From contig NZ_CP030059.1 of the NCBI RefSeq assembly GCF_015291745.1, positions 6,351,501 to 6,415,500 on the forward strand: a stretch of DNA of 64,000 nt, written 5' to 3'. How positions within the stretch are numbered: the stretch's first letter is position 1; each line of letters begins with the position of its first letter. Made by a program: the position numbers and the translations under genes. The notes under the pieces were generated by a model. The model did not search any database, had not been told where the DNA came from, and saw nothing but the letters and a program-made list of their open reading frames with translations. Shown piece by piece: positions 19,724-28,034 of this stretch. The stretch is from Bradyrhizobium sp. CCBAU 53351. GTDB taxonomy: Bacteria; Pseudomonadota; Alphaproteobacteria; Rhizobiales; Xanthobacteraceae.

Positions 19724-21079
19724 ATGCGCGCGACTTTTCTCTCCACCGTCGCAACGATCATTCTCGCCGTGAGCCCAGCGCTCGCGCAGAGTGAAGGTGA
19801 ATTCCCCGCCAAGCTCGCCGGCCACGTGGTGATGCCGGCCGCCACGTTCATCGATGCTCCCGCCGATGCCCCCGCCGATCTCAAGACGTCAGGAAAGTAC
19901 ACCACCGGCAAGCGCGTCGACGCGCTCGGCACCGTGATGGGCAAGTCCTATGAGCGTCCGACCGGCGTGTCGCTGCCGTTCAAGGGCCAGCCGCTGCAGG
20001 GCCATTCCGGCATCAAGACCATGCCCGACGGCAGCTTCTGGGTCATCACCGACAACGGCATGGGCGCACGCGCTAACTCGCCGGATTCGATGCTGTATTT
20101 GAACCGCTACAAGATGGATTGGGCCGGTGGCAAGATCGAGCGGCTGGAAACGATCTTCCTGCACGATCCCGACAAGAAGGTGCCTTTCCGCATCGTGCAC
20201 GAGGACACCGAGAAGCGCTATCTCACCGGCTCCGACTTCGATACCGAGGGTTTTCAGATCATCGGGGACGTCTTCTGGATCGGTGACGAGTTCGGCCCTT
20301 ATATCCTGAAGGCCGACAAATCCGGAAAGATCCTCGGCGTGTTCGAGACGGTCGCCGACGGCAAGCCGGTGCGTTCGCCGGACAATTGGGCGGTGGCAAC
20401 GCCGGGCGCGCCGGGTGCAACCTACACCAACGTCAACCTCCGCCGCTCCAAGGGCTATGAGGGCTTTGCATCCTCCAAGGACGGCAAATTCCTCTACGGC
20501 CTGCTCGAGGGGCCGCTTTGGGATGCGGAGAAGAAGGATTGGGAAAAGGTCGACGGCAAGGAAGCCTCCCGCATCCTAGAATTCGACGTCGCCGCGGAAA
20601 AATTCACCGGCCGCTATTGGCAATATGTGTTCGAGCAGAACGGCAACGCCATCGGCGACTTCAACATGATCGACCCGGCCTCCGGTCTCATCATCGAGCG
20701 CGACAACGGCGAAGGCAGCGCGGACAAGGCCTGCCCGCAGGGCACCCGCGGCGAGAATTGCTTCCCGGATCTTGCCAAGTTCAAGCGCATCTACAAGATC
20801 GAGCTCAGCGATGCCAATGTCGGTAAGCCCGTGCGCAAGATCGGCTATATCGACCTCATGAAGATCAGGGATCCCGACAAGAAGGCGAGGAAGCCGCTCA
20901 ACGACGGTGTCTACACCTTCCCGTTCTTCACCATCGAGAACGTCGATCGCGTCGACGACATCCACATCATCGTCGGCAACGACAACAATCTGCCGTTTTC
21001 CTCCAGCCGCGATCCCAACAAGGCCGACGACGACGAGTTCATGCTGCTGGAGGTCGCGGACTTTCTAAAGGCGAAGTAG
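19724..21079 (+). CDS. Esterase-like activity of phytase family protein, secreted
   Basis: A 451-residue precursor with a signal peptide (MRATFLSTVATIILAVSPALA). The body is a beta-propeller-like domain of the 'esterase-like activity of phytase' family (PF13449). It has GHSGIKTMPDGSFWVITDNG near the start, YLTGSDFDTEGFQ and WIGDEFGPYILK in the middle, and GFASSKDGKFLYGLLEG later. Acidic residues in DEFGP and DFDTEG are the likely metal/substrate sites, known only at family level. Real substrates of this family are poorly defined. ACAGGAGACGCAC precedes ATG 19724. It may belong to the ABC operon upstream, with extracytoplasmic hydrolysis feeding the importer, but that is inference. Confidence 0.85.
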   Translation: MRATFLSTVATIILAVSPALAQSEGEFPAKLAGHVVMPAATFIDAPADAPADLKTSGKYTTGKRVDALGTVMGKSYERPTGVSLPFKGQPLQGHSGIKTMPDGSFWVITDNGMGARANSPDSMLYLNRYKMDWAGGKIERLETIFLHDPDKKVPFRIVHEDTEKRYLTGSDFDTEGFQIIGDVFWIGDEFGPYILKADKSGKILGVFETVADGKPVRSPDNWAVATPGAPGATYTNVNLRRSKGYEGFASSKDGKFLYGLLEGPLWDAEKKDWEKVDGKEASRILEFDVAAEKFTGRYWQYVFEQNGNAIGDFNMIDPASGLIIERDNGEGSADKACPQGTRGENCFPDLAKFKRIYKIELSDANVGKPVRKIGYIDLMKIRDPDKKARKPLNDGVYTFPFFTIENVDRVDDIHIIVGNDNNLPFSSSRDPNKADDDEFMLLEVADFLKAK

Positions 21080-21103
21080 GGCCCCGGCTCTCTCAACACG
21101 GTC

Positions 21104-21126
21104 ATCGCCCGGCTCGACCGGGCGAT
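21104..21126. terminator. Hairpin between convergent genes (first of two)
   Basis: The stem ATCGCCCGG / CCGGGCGAT closes a 5-nt loop, CTCGA. It lies 25 bp after the esterase-like gene and can form on either strand. No T-tract follows, so the terminator role is tentative. Confidence 0.5.
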
Positions 21127-21176
21127 CCAGTACGCCGCGGTGCCAGCGAGTCAAACGTGAGGCCTCGGCGTACCGG

Positions 21177-21199
21177 ATGCCCCGGTCCAGCCGGGGCAT
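21177..21199. repeat. Hairpin between convergent genes (second of two)
   Basis: The stem ATGCCCCGG / CCGGGGCAT closes the loop TCCAG. It lies 13 bp beyond the tonB stop codon and is a short member of the GGATGCCCCGG...CCGGGGCATGAC class of bradyrhizobial repeats. It could end the hmu-exb-tonB transcript. Confidence 0.5.
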
Positions 21200-21212
21200 G
21201 ACAGCGGTGGAA

Positions 21213-22043
21213 TCAGCGCACCGTAAATTCCACCGGGATCGTAAAATTCATCGAGCCGTTCTTGATCTCGTCGGGTATGGGCGGAAACGGCGAGGCCTGG
21301 CGGACCATCGACGTGGCCTGGGCGTCGAAGGCAGCAACGCCGGACGAGCTGGCAAGGCGGCTGGACGTCACTTGCCCGCTGCGGCTGACGGTGAAGCTCA
21401 GCCTGGCGACGCCGCGCTGGCCGCCTCCGCCGGCCGGATAGGAGTGAAAGCGCATCAGATGCGCACGGACGCGTTGATTGTACGACGCGATCATGGAGGC
21501 CGTGGCGCCGGCGCTCTGAGCCGATGCCATCGGCGCCTCTCGCTCGGCGCGCGGGGCCGCACTGGTGCGCGGCGCAGGCGTCGCCTCCGACGGCTTCTTC
21601 GCCTCGCGGCGAACCAACTTCGGCTTTGCGGGCGCCGGCTTTTCGACCGGCACGATCCTCGCGGGCTCCGGCTTGGCCGGTGCCGGCTCGAGCTTTGGCT
21701 CCGGCGGCGCCACGACGTCGGGCTTGTCCTGAGGTGGCGTCGGCGCGATCGTCTCCTCGGCGGCCTGCTGCTGCACCGGCTCCGGCGGCGAGGCGCCGGC
21801 TTGCTGCATCACCGGCCCCGGTGCGACGTCATCCTGCGTTGACTGCGGCGCCGAGGTCAACGGCGCCATATCGACCATGATCGCCGGCAGGCTGACGCCC
21901 TGCTCCGGTTGCGACCTCTGCCAATTCATCCCAAGCAGCGCGACTGCAGTATGCAGTGCCACGATCACCGCCGCCGAGAAGCCCCAGCTCGCGACCTCCC
22001 TCTCACCGAGTGGCTCGTGCAAGGCAAAGGCGTTAGCGGCCAT
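21213..22043 (-). CDS. tonB: Energy transducer TonB
   Basis: It carries proton-motive energy from ExbBD to TonB-dependent receptors. At 276 residues the layout is classical. A cytosolic N-terminus and one membrane helix come first (residues 22-41, VASWGFSAAVIVALHTAVAL). A long periplasmic Pro/Ala/Glu/Lys spacer follows at about residues 70-170. The C-terminal domain is TonB_C (RFHSYPAGGGGQRGVARLSF and SGVAAFDAQATSMVRQASPF, then PIPDEIKNG). ATG 22043 overlaps the exbD stop by one base (TGATG), so translation is coupled. It is the last gene of the leftward heme operon. Confidence 0.93.
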   Translation of the reverse strand: MAANAFALHEPLGEREVASWGFSAAVIVALHTAVALLGMNWQRSQPEQGVSLPAIMVDMAPLTSAPQSTQDDVAPGPVMQQAGASPPEPVQQQAAEETIAPTPPQDKPDVVAPPEPKLEPAPAKPEPARIVPVEKPAPAKPKLVRREAKKPSEATPAPRTSAAPRAEREAPMASAQSAGATASMIASYNQRVRAHLMRFHSYPAGGGGQRGVARLSFTVSRSGQVTSSRLASSSGVAAFDAQATSMVRQASPFPPIPDEIKNGSMNFTIPVEFTVR

Positions 22044-22489
22044 CAACTGCGCCCATCGAGGCCGACCAGCGCGACCTTGAGATAACCGGCGTTGCGCAAG
22101 ATGTTCATCACCTCCATCAGGTCGCCATAGGAGACCGCTTTGTCGGCGCGCAGATAAATGCGCTCGTCCTTGCGGCCCTTGGTGGCGGCGTCGAGCGAAG
22201 TGCCGAGCGCTTCGCGGGCGACGACGTCTTCGCCGACTGCGACAGACAAGTCCGGCTTGACGGTGACGAAGACCGGCTTGTCCGGCCTTGGCGCCGGCTC
22301 GGCTGCAGTTGCCGGCAGCTCGACGCCGATATCGACAGTGGCGAGCGGAGCGGCCACCATGAAGATGATCAGCAGCACCAGGATCACGTCGATGAACGGC
22401 GTGACGTTGATCTCATGGGTGACGTCGAGATCGCCCTGGTCGCCGCGCTTGAGCGGCGATCCGGAGTGCGTACCGAGCTTTGCGGCCAT
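22043..22489 (-). CDS. exbD: Biopolymer transport protein ExbD
   Basis: It is the stator partner of ExbB in the TonB motor. The 148-residue protein has a short cytosolic start (HEINVTPFIDVILVLLIIFM), in which the Asp of PFIDV is the essential membrane-embedded residue. A single helix and a periplasmic domain (VGLDGRS end) follow. The gene starts 4 bp after exbB and overlaps tonB by one base. The order exbB-exbD-tonB is standard for heme and siderophore systems in rhizobia. Confidence 0.95.
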   Translation of the reverse strand: MAAKLGTHSGSPLKRGDQGDLDVTHEINVTPFIDVILVLLIIFMVAAPLATVDIGVELPATAAEPAPRPDKPVFVTVKPDLSVAVGEDVVAREALGTSLDAATKGRKDERIYLRADKAVSYGDLMEVMNILRNAGYLKVALVGLDGRS

Positions 22490-22493
22490 AGCT

Positions 22494-23270
22494 CTACTCC
22501 GCCGCCCGCGCCAGACGGAATTCCCTGTGGTCGCGTTGGCGGCTGACCAGCAACATCAGCTGCGCCGAGGCGTCGCTGAGCAGGGCGCGGTAATTGGCAA
22601 TGCGGCGAACGAGATGATTGTAGATCACGACCGCCGGGATCGCCGCGACGAGGCCAAGCGCGGTGGCAAGCAGCGCCTCCGCGATACCAGGTGCGACCAC
22701 CGCGAGGCTGGTGGTGTGGCTCTCCGAAATGCCGACGAAGGAGTTCATGATGCCCCAGACGGTACCGAACAGCCCGACGAACGGCGCGGTCGCGCCGATG
22801 GTCGCGAGCACGCCGGTGCCGCGCGCGATCTGCCGAGACATTGCCGCCTCGACCCGCTCGAGCCGCAGCGCGACACGTTCCTGAAGGCCGTCGTCGAGCA
22901 CGCCGCCGGAGAGCTCGGCCTCCCTGGCGCAGGACTGGATGAGCTGGGCAACTGCGTCGTGGACGTCGCCGGCCCGTGCGGATGCCTGGGCCAGCGTCAC
23001 ATTGCCTTCCAGCGCGCGCGTCCGCTCGAGGGCGAGCGCGCCCTTGCGGCGCAGCTCGATGGTCTTGGCGAGCCACACCGTCCAGGTCACCAGCGAGGCG
23101 ACGGCGAGTCCGACCATCACCGTCTTCACCACGACGTCGGCGCCGAGGAACATGCCCCAGGGCGACAGATTGCGCGGCAGCGGGGCCTGGTCGATCGCGA
23201 AGACCGGTGCCGGCGCGAGCGCCAGCGCGATGGTTAGGATCACATGCCGAAGCCTGGAATTGCTCTGCAT
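22494..23270 (-). CDS. exbB: Biopolymer transport protein ExbB
   Basis: It is the MotA/TolQ/ExbB-family channel component. The 258-residue product has a cleavable-looking leader (LTIALALAPAPVFA) and a first helix, VVKTVMVGLAVASLVTWTVW. The conserved core has TIGATAPFVGLFGTVWGIMN and LAVVAPGIAEALLATALGLV, ending in AAIPAVVIYNHLVR. Leader-bearing ExbB proteins are common in alphaproteobacteria. It lies 24 bp after hutX and is followed at 4 bp by exbD. Confidence 0.95.
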   Translation of the reverse strand: MQSNSRLRHVILTIALALAPAPVFAIDQAPLPRNLSPWGMFLGADVVVKTVMVGLAVASLVTWTVWLAKTIELRRKGALALERTRALEGNVTLAQASARAGDVHDAVAQLIQSCAREAELSGGVLDDGLQERVALRLERVEAAMSRQIARGTGVLATIGATAPFVGLFGTVWGIMNSFVGISESHTTSLAVVAPGIAEALLATALGLVAAIPAVVIYNHLVRRIANYRALLSDASAQLMLLVSRQRDHREFRLARAAE

Positions 23271-23294
23271 CCTGAGCTCCTGAGTTGAAGCGAA

Positions 23295-23804
23295 CTACAC
23301 TGCGGCCACGATCCGATCTGCATGCTGCCGGAACCGCACCAGCTGATCCGCCCGCAACGCCCTTGTCTCGTCGCGCCCGACGAACACCTTGAACATGATG
23401 CCGCCGTCGGCATTGACGAAAGCGACGAAGGCGGAGGTCTTGCCCATGAAGGGCCGCTCGACGAAGGCAATAGCCGCGCAGCGCTCGTGGCGCAGATGGC
23501 CGTGCAGGCCCTTCGGCTGCATCAGGTTGAAATAGCCGCGGCCGATCTCGCCGGCGGGAATGGCGCCGGTGAATTCGAAGATCGCATCATCGGTGTGAAC
23601 GATCAGCGTGACCTCACCCCACGCCGCGATGTCCTGCATGGCGGCGGCAAAGTGCTCGCCGCCACCGAGACGCACCATGGAGGATGGCAGCGCCTCGATC
23701 ACCGTACGCGGGGTGACGTTGCGCTCGCGCGCGACGTCCTCGATCACCGCGCCAGGGTTGTCGGCCATATAGGCCCTGAGATCGGCGAGATCGGTGCTCA
23801 ACAT
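23295..23804 (-). CDS. hutX: Heme utilization cytosolic carrier HutX
   Basis: A 169-residue heme-binding protein of the HutX/HuvX family. It is thought to pass imported heme to a degrading enzyme. Recognisable stretches are DLRAYMADNPGAVIEDVARE near the N-terminus, ALPSSMVRLGGGEHF, and MQPKGLHGHLRHERCAAIAF. The last stretch is rich in His and precedes FVERPFMGKTSAFVAFV. There is no signal peptide. It sits between the heme-degrading monooxygenase gene and exbB in the same leftward operon, which fits delivery of heme after HmuUV import. Confidence 0.92.
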   Translation of the reverse strand: MLSTDLADLRAYMADNPGAVIEDVARERNVTPRTVIEALPSSMVRLGGGEHFAAAMQDIAAWGEVTLIVHTDDAIFEFTGAIPAGEIGRGYFNLMQPKGLHGHLRHERCAAIAFVERPFMGKTSAFVAFVNADGGIMFKVFVGRDETRALRADQLVRFRQHADRIVAAV

Positions 23805-23831
23805 GTCCGGCTCCTCCTGTGCGTCATTGCC

Positions 23832-24164
23832 TCAAGCTGCCGCGGCCTTGCGCTCGCTCTGGATCACCTCAAAGCCCTCGAACTTGGGATGGCCGAGATA
23901 GAGGCTCTCGCCTGCTCTGTTGTCGGCACGAGCATGGGCGCGGCGGAATTCCTCGGAGCGCGTCCAGGCCTCGAACGCCGCCTTGTCGACCCAGCTGGTG
24001 TGCGACGAGTAGAGCGTGTGGTCCTCGGCCTCCGGGCCCTTCAACAGATGAAACTCGACGAAACCCGGCATGCTGCCGAGATAGGATTCGCGCGTGGCCC
24101 AGACGGTCTCGAACGCGGTCTCCGCGCCCTTCTTCACCTGGAAACGATTCATGGCGATGAACAT
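23832..24164 (-). CDS. hmuQ: Heme-degrading monooxygenase, HmuQ type
   Basis: A 110-residue ABM/IsdG-fold protein that opens the heme ring to release iron. Visible elements are MFIAMNRFQVKKGAETAFET, with the Asn of the IsdG heme pocket, then MPGFVEFHLLKG and YSSHTSWVDKAAFEAW, with the pocket Trp/His region. In B. diazoefficiens two such genes, hmuQ and hmuD, encode heme oxygenases; location beside hmuR points to hmuQ. ATG 24164 has GGAGA 8 nt upstream. A hairpin lies in the gap behind hmuR. Confidence 0.88.
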   Translation of the reverse strand: MFIAMNRFQVKKGAETAFETVWATRESYLGSMPGFVEFHLLKGPEAEDHTLYSSHTSWVDKAAFEAWTRSEEFRRAHARADNRAGESLYLGHPKFEGFEVIQSERKAAAA

Positions 24165-24202
24165 CAAAGTCTCTCCTTCTGATCAAAACGAAACGCACCG
24201 AA

Positions 24203-24226
24203 GCCGCGCTGGAGCATCAGCGCGGC
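24203..24226 (-). other. Hairpin between hmuR and hmuQ
   Basis: GCCGCGCTG and CAGCGCGGC form a perfect 9-bp stem with a 6-nt loop in the 93-bp gap. There is no T-run. It could lower read-through or protect the hmuR message. Confidence 0.5.
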
Positions 24227-24257
24227 CCGGCGGAGGTTTGTGGTGTTGCCGTGCGCG

Positions 24258-26603
24258 TTACGCACCTCCAAAGTGAATCTTCATGCCGGCCTTGTAGACC
24301 CGGCCCGGTCCCGGGCTCGACCACAGCACGTCGTTCTGCGTGGTGCCGTCGGTCGACGTGCCGGGAATGGCGTAAGGCCGATAGTACTGGTTCAAGAGAT
24401 TGTCGATCGAGGCCGAGAAAACGATGTCCTTGGTCGCATTGTACGTCATGTACAGATTGACAAGCTCGTAGCCGGTCGCCGGCAGATAACCGGCGGGGAC
24501 ATCGTTGTTGGCGCCGAACGAGGCCCACTGCGCCGACAGGATCAGCGTGCGGTCGAGCAGGCGGACACCACCTGTCGTGACGACCTTGCGCGGGGTGATG
24601 GTCGCAAGCCCGACATTGGTGACGGCGTTCTTGCCCTGGATGTAGTGGCCGGCGACGCCGACGAACCAGTCGCCGGCATCGTACATGGTCTCCACTTCGA
24701 AACCCTGGATGCGGGCCTGCGCGATGTTCTGGTACTGGTAGAACTGAGCGAACGAGCCAACGCCCGGGAAGGTGACGAACCCGAACGGAACGAGGTCTAT
24801 ATAATCGCTGACGTCGTTCCGGAACAGATTGATCTTGCCGCGGAACGAGTCGGACGCAGTGAAGATGTTATCGTATTTCAGGTTGATGCCGACTTCCTTG
24901 TTCTTGCCGACTTCGGGACGAAGGTTCGGGTTAGGCAGGAAGCAGAAGATGCCGGCGGTCCCGTTGGGACAGACAAAGAAGGCCGGGCCGCCACCGGTCG
25001 CGTGCGCGCCGGAAATCACCGTCTCGGTGATCGATGGGGCGCGATAGCCTTCGGCGTAGCTCACATAGGGCTGGAAGCCCGGAACCGGCGTGACGCCGAG
25101 GGTGATCTTCGGCGAGAAGCGGTCGCCGCTGCCATTGGTCCTGCCCGATTCCAGATCGTAGCGGTCGTAGCGGATCGCGCTCACCGCCTCGAACCAGGTG
25201 CTGTAGTTCTGCTTCAACTGCAGGAAACCACCCGATACGGTACGGATGCCGCTCGGCGTCGTGATGTTGGAATTGCCGCGGCTGTCGGTCGTGATCACGT
25301 CGTCCTGGAACGCGTCGAAGCCCACGGTGAGCGCATTGCGCCAGCCGCCGACGTTGAAGCGCGTGGTGTTGTTGGCGTCGATGCCGTAGGTATTGAGGAC
25401 ATAGCCGCGCTTGTCGCCAACACAGCCCGAAACGTTGTTGCCGAAGCCGCCGTTGCAATAGGCCGACGGCGTGGTGCCGTAATGATAGGTCTTGGTCTGG
25501 TCGTTGTCGGTGCGATTGCCGTAGACCGACATGTGCCAGTCAAACAGATTGTCGCTCGGCAACGCGTAATTCCAGGTGATGGTGCCGGTGTAGTTCTTGG
25601 CGTCGGATGCATAAACCGACGAACCGCGATTCAACGCAATCAGCGCGGGTGTCGTCGTCGGCCCCCTGTTGAACTGGCCGATATCATATTGGTAGTCCTG
25701 GAATATTGCGCCGAACTTGACCTCATGGCCGAGCGCGGGACGGACCGTGAGCTTCATCAGGCCGCTCTCGACCTGGTTGCCTGTGTTGCCAATCTCGGTG
25801 CCGTTGCCGTCCTTGTAATTGCCTTGCGTGCGATAGACCGCCCCGCCGAAGATATCGACGTCGGGCGTGGCGCGGACTCCGCCGAACACCGAGCCAAGGC
25901 CGCGATTGTTGTTGGAGCCATAGGAGCCGGAGAGATCGACGCCCCAGCGCTCGCCGGGGCGCAGCACGTCCTCGATGTCCTTGGTGCGAAACGAGACGAG
26001 GCCGCCGATCGCGCCGGAGCCGTAGATATTGGCCGTCGGACCGCGCACGACATCGATACCCCCGACCAGCTCGGGATCAAGGAAGAAGGAGCCGCTCGCG
26101 TTGTGGCCGGTGCGCTGGTAGTTCTGGCGCGCCCCGTCGACGACCACCGCAACGCGGCCGAACTCCTGCAAGCCGCGGATGTTGACGACGGTCGCGGGAT
26201 CATCGCCGCGCTCCTGGAATGACACGCCGGGAACGGCGTAGAGCACATCCGACAGCCGGTTTGGTTGAAGCCCCTGGATCTGCTCGAGCGACACGGAGCT
26301 GACGGGCGCGAGCGAGTCGATCGCGCGCTCCTTGGTCTTCGTCGCTGCGACCGTGATGGTGTCCAGCGTCTGCACCGACGCAGCTCCGGCCTGCGCTCTG
26401 GCGTTCAGCGCCTCAGGCGTTGCCTGCTGCGCCACTTGTGGCTTGGGCGGCTTGCGCCTGGCCTGCTTGGGCCGCTCAGAGGACGCGTTTTCGGCTTGCG
26501 GCGATGCAGTCTGCGCGAGACCACTCTCCGTCATCATTGCCGCGATTGAAACCACCGACGCGCCCAAAATCAGGGCGCGCGAATACCTAGCCCCGTCAGC
26601 CAT
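24258..26603 (-). CDS. hmuR: TonB-dependent heme/hemoglobin outer-membrane receptor
   Basis: A 781-residue receptor that takes up heme across the outer membrane. After the signal peptide (ALILGASVVSIAAMMTESGLA) comes a Pro/Ala/Lys/Gln spacer, then a TonB-box-like DTITVAATKTKER. The plug domain follows (RLSDVLYAVPGVSFQERGDD, VVNIRGLQEFGRVAVVVDGA, VRGPTANIYGSGAIGG). In the barrel the heme-receptor signatures YRAP (family FRAP) and NPNLRPE (family NPNL) appear in that order, with His in SGAHATGGGPAF between them. The protein ends in F-G-G-A rather than the usual terminal aromatic residue. ATG 26603 is chosen over GTG 26621. hmuQ, hutX, exbBD and tonB follow. Confidence 0.95.
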   Translation of the reverse strand: MADGARYSRALILGASVVSIAAMMTESGLAQTASPQAENASSERPKQARRKPPKPQVAQQATPEALNARAQAGAASVQTLDTITVAATKTKERAIDSLAPVSSVSLEQIQGLQPNRLSDVLYAVPGVSFQERGDDPATVVNIRGLQEFGRVAVVVDGARQNYQRTGHNASGSFFLDPELVGGIDVVRGPTANIYGSGAIGGLVSFRTKDIEDVLRPGERWGVDLSGSYGSNNNRGLGSVFGGVRATPDVDIFGGAVYRTQGNYKDGNGTEIGNTGNQVESGLMKLTVRPALGHEVKFGAIFQDYQYDIGQFNRGPTTTPALIALNRGSSVYASDAKNYTGTITWNYALPSDNLFDWHMSVYGNRTDNDQTKTYHYGTTPSAYCNGGFGNNVSGCVGDKRGYVLNTYGIDANNTTRFNVGGWRNALTVGFDAFQDDVITTDSRGNSNITTPSGIRTVSGGFLQLKQNYSTWFEAVSAIRYDRYDLESGRTNGSGDRFSPKITLGVTPVPGFQPYVSYAEGYRAPSITETVISGAHATGGGPAFFVCPNGTAGIFCFLPNPNLRPEVGKNKEVGINLKYDNIFTASDSFRGKINLFRNDVSDYIDLVPFGFVTFPGVGSFAQFYQYQNIAQARIQGFEVETMYDAGDWFVGVAGHYIQGKNAVTNVGLATITPRKVVTTGGVRLLDRTLILSAQWASFGANNDVPAGYLPATGYELVNLYMTYNATKDIVFSASIDNLLNQYYRPYAIPGTSTDGTTQNDVLWSSPGPGRVYKAGMKIHFGGA

Positions 26604-26867
26604 ATCAGCCCCAGCCTGCACTTCACTCTAGTTTTTGGAGTCTTCTGGCTGGCGTGCGCTCGCAACGCGAACGACTGGCTGGCTGATGTCTCAAGTCGCG
26701 GGCATGTTCCCCCGCTGCCAAAATTGGTTACGTGGCAACACTCTGACGGTCAATGACATCAGGTTGCAGTTTATATCGATTGTAAATTGCAGCCGTTGGA
26801 ATGCGTCCCGTGCCGCTTATACAAACAAGCAGCACTCCAAGGATTTCGAAGGCGCATCACATTTCAC
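26604..26867. promoter_or_regulatory. Divergent hmuR / hmuP-hmuTUV control region
   Basis: This 264-bp gap is the AT-richest part of the locus. At 26765-26791 a 9-bp inverted repeat, TGCAGTTTA and TAAATTGCA with one mismatch, flanks a 9-bp spacer (TATCGATTG). In B. diazoefficiens the divergent hmuR/hmuT promoters are controlled by Irr through an iron control element with HmuP as coactivator. I infer that this repeat is the corresponding site, but it does not match the TTAGAA...TTCTAA form of ICE that I remember. Confidence 0.6.
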
Positions 26868-27074
26868 ATGTCAGCAACGTCCGCAGACAACGACGGCAAC
26901 GCGGCGGGATCGGCAGGAAGCTCTTCTGCGACAACGAGAACTCTGACCATGCGTGGAAGCCGGATCGACAGCCGCGAGCTGTTCGCGGCCGCCCGCGAGA
27001 TCATCATTGCGCATGGCGAAGACAGCTACCGGCTTCGCCTGACCTCGCAGAACAAACTGATCCTAACGAAGTAA
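26868..27074 (+). CDS. hmuP: Hemin uptake protein HemP/HmuP
   Basis: A 68-residue small protein with a disordered Ser/Ala/Asp N-terminus. The compact HemP domain is at the end: RGSRIDSRELFAAAREIIIA, then HGEDSYRLRLTSQNKLILTK, in which S-R-E-L-F and Y-x-L-R-x-T-x-x-x-K-L-I-L-T-K are family hallmarks. In Bradyrhizobium HmuP acts with Irr to activate the heme-uptake genes, so it is a local regulator rather than a transporter part. It begins the rightward operon, 6 bp ahead of hmuT. Confidence 0.9.
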   Translation: MSATSADNDGNAAGSAGSSSATTRTLTMRGSRIDSRELFAAAREIIIAHGEDSYRLRLTSQNKLILTK

Positions 27075-27080
27075 CCCGCA

Positions 27081-28034
27081 ATGGCATTTTGTCGCACCTT
27101 CGCCAGTCTCCTGCTCTCCATCACGATCGTGCTGGCGCCGGCCGCGCACGCCGCCGGTATCACCGTGCATGACGCGCGTAATCGCGAGGTCACCGTCGCC
27201 GACTTCGCGCGCACGGTCTCGATCGGCGGCGCCATCACCGAGATCCTCTATGCGCTCGGGCTCGAGAGCCGGCTGGTCGGCGTCGACACCACGAGTCTTT
27301 ATCCGGCGGCGGCGCTGCACGACAAACCCAATGTCGGCTACATGCGCCAGATCTCGGCCGAAGGCGTGCTGGGCCTCAATCCCACCCTGATCCTGGCGAT
27401 CCAGGGCTCGGGCCCGCGCGAGACCATGGACATCCTGGAAGCGGCGAAAGTGCCGTTGGTGCTGGTGCCCGACACCTTCACCGAAGCCGGTCTGATCGAG
27501 AAGATAAAACTGGTCGGTCACGCCATGGGCGTCGACGCGCGCGCCGCGTGCCTGAGCGCCGCCGTCAGCGCCGATCTTGCGCAGCTCCGCGTCCTGCGTG
27601 CCAGGGTGACCAAGCCGGTGCGTGTGATGTTCGTGATGTCACTGCAGAACGGGCGAGCGCTGGTGGCCGGTCGCAAGACAGCGGCCGAGGAGATCATTCA
27701 GCTCGCCGGCGCCGCCAATGCCATCGATGATTTCGACGGCTACAAGATCATCGGCGACGAGGCGATCGCAGCGGCAAGACCCGACGTCGCGCTGTCGATC
27801 GAACGCGGCAAGGACTCGCTTCCTGCCGAGGCGATCTATGCTCACCCCGGCTTTGCACTGACGCCGGTCGCGACGACCAAGAGCTTCATCACCATGGACG
27901 GGCTCTATTTGCTCGGCTTCGGGCCGCGCACGGCCGCGGCGGCGCGCGACCTCTCCGCAAGGCTTTATCCGGCATTGGCTGAAGGGAGCGATGGGTTCAC
28001 GTCGGCCTTGTCGGCGGCGAATTGCCGGCAATGA
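27081..28034 (+). CDS. hmuT: Periplasmic heme-binding protein HmuT
   Basis: A 317-residue class III solute-binding protein. It has a signal peptide (SLLLSITIVLAPAAHA), then GITVHDARNREVTVADFART and IGGAITEILYALGLESRLVG. The conserved Tyr in DKPNVGYMRQ is the usual axial heme ligand of HmuT/ShuT. The middle has EAAKVPLVLVPDTFTEAGL, typical of the rigid-helix fold. It takes heme released by HmuR and delivers it to HmuUV. Its stop codon overlaps the hmuU start (ATGA). Confidence 0.95.
   Translation: MAFCRTFASLLLSITIVLAPAAHAAGITVHDARNREVTVADFARTVSIGGAITEILYALGLESRLVGVDTTSLYPAAALHDKPNVGYMRQISAEGVLGLNPTLILAIQGSGPRETMDILEAAKVPLVLVPDTFTEAGLIEKIKLVGHAMGVDARAACLSAAVSADLAQLRVLRARVTKPVRVMFVMSLQNGRALVAGRKTAAEEIIQLAGAANAIDDFDGYKIIGDEAIAAARPDVALSIERGKDSLPAEAIYAHPGFALTPVATTKSFITMDGLYLLGFGPRTAAAARDLSARLYPALAEGSDGFTSALSAANCRQ

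Noticed and set aside
23810..24180. Calling the small ABM protein an antibiotic biosynthesis enzyme
   Set aside because: The ABM fold is shared with IsdG/HmuQ heme-degrading enzymes, and the position between hmuR and hutX decides for heme use.
24240..26222. 660-codon open frame opposite hmuR
   Set aside because: hmuR has plug, FRAP-like and NPNL motifs. The opposite frame is rich in repetitive Val/Ala/Asp/Arg and has no recognisable domain or ribosome-binding site.
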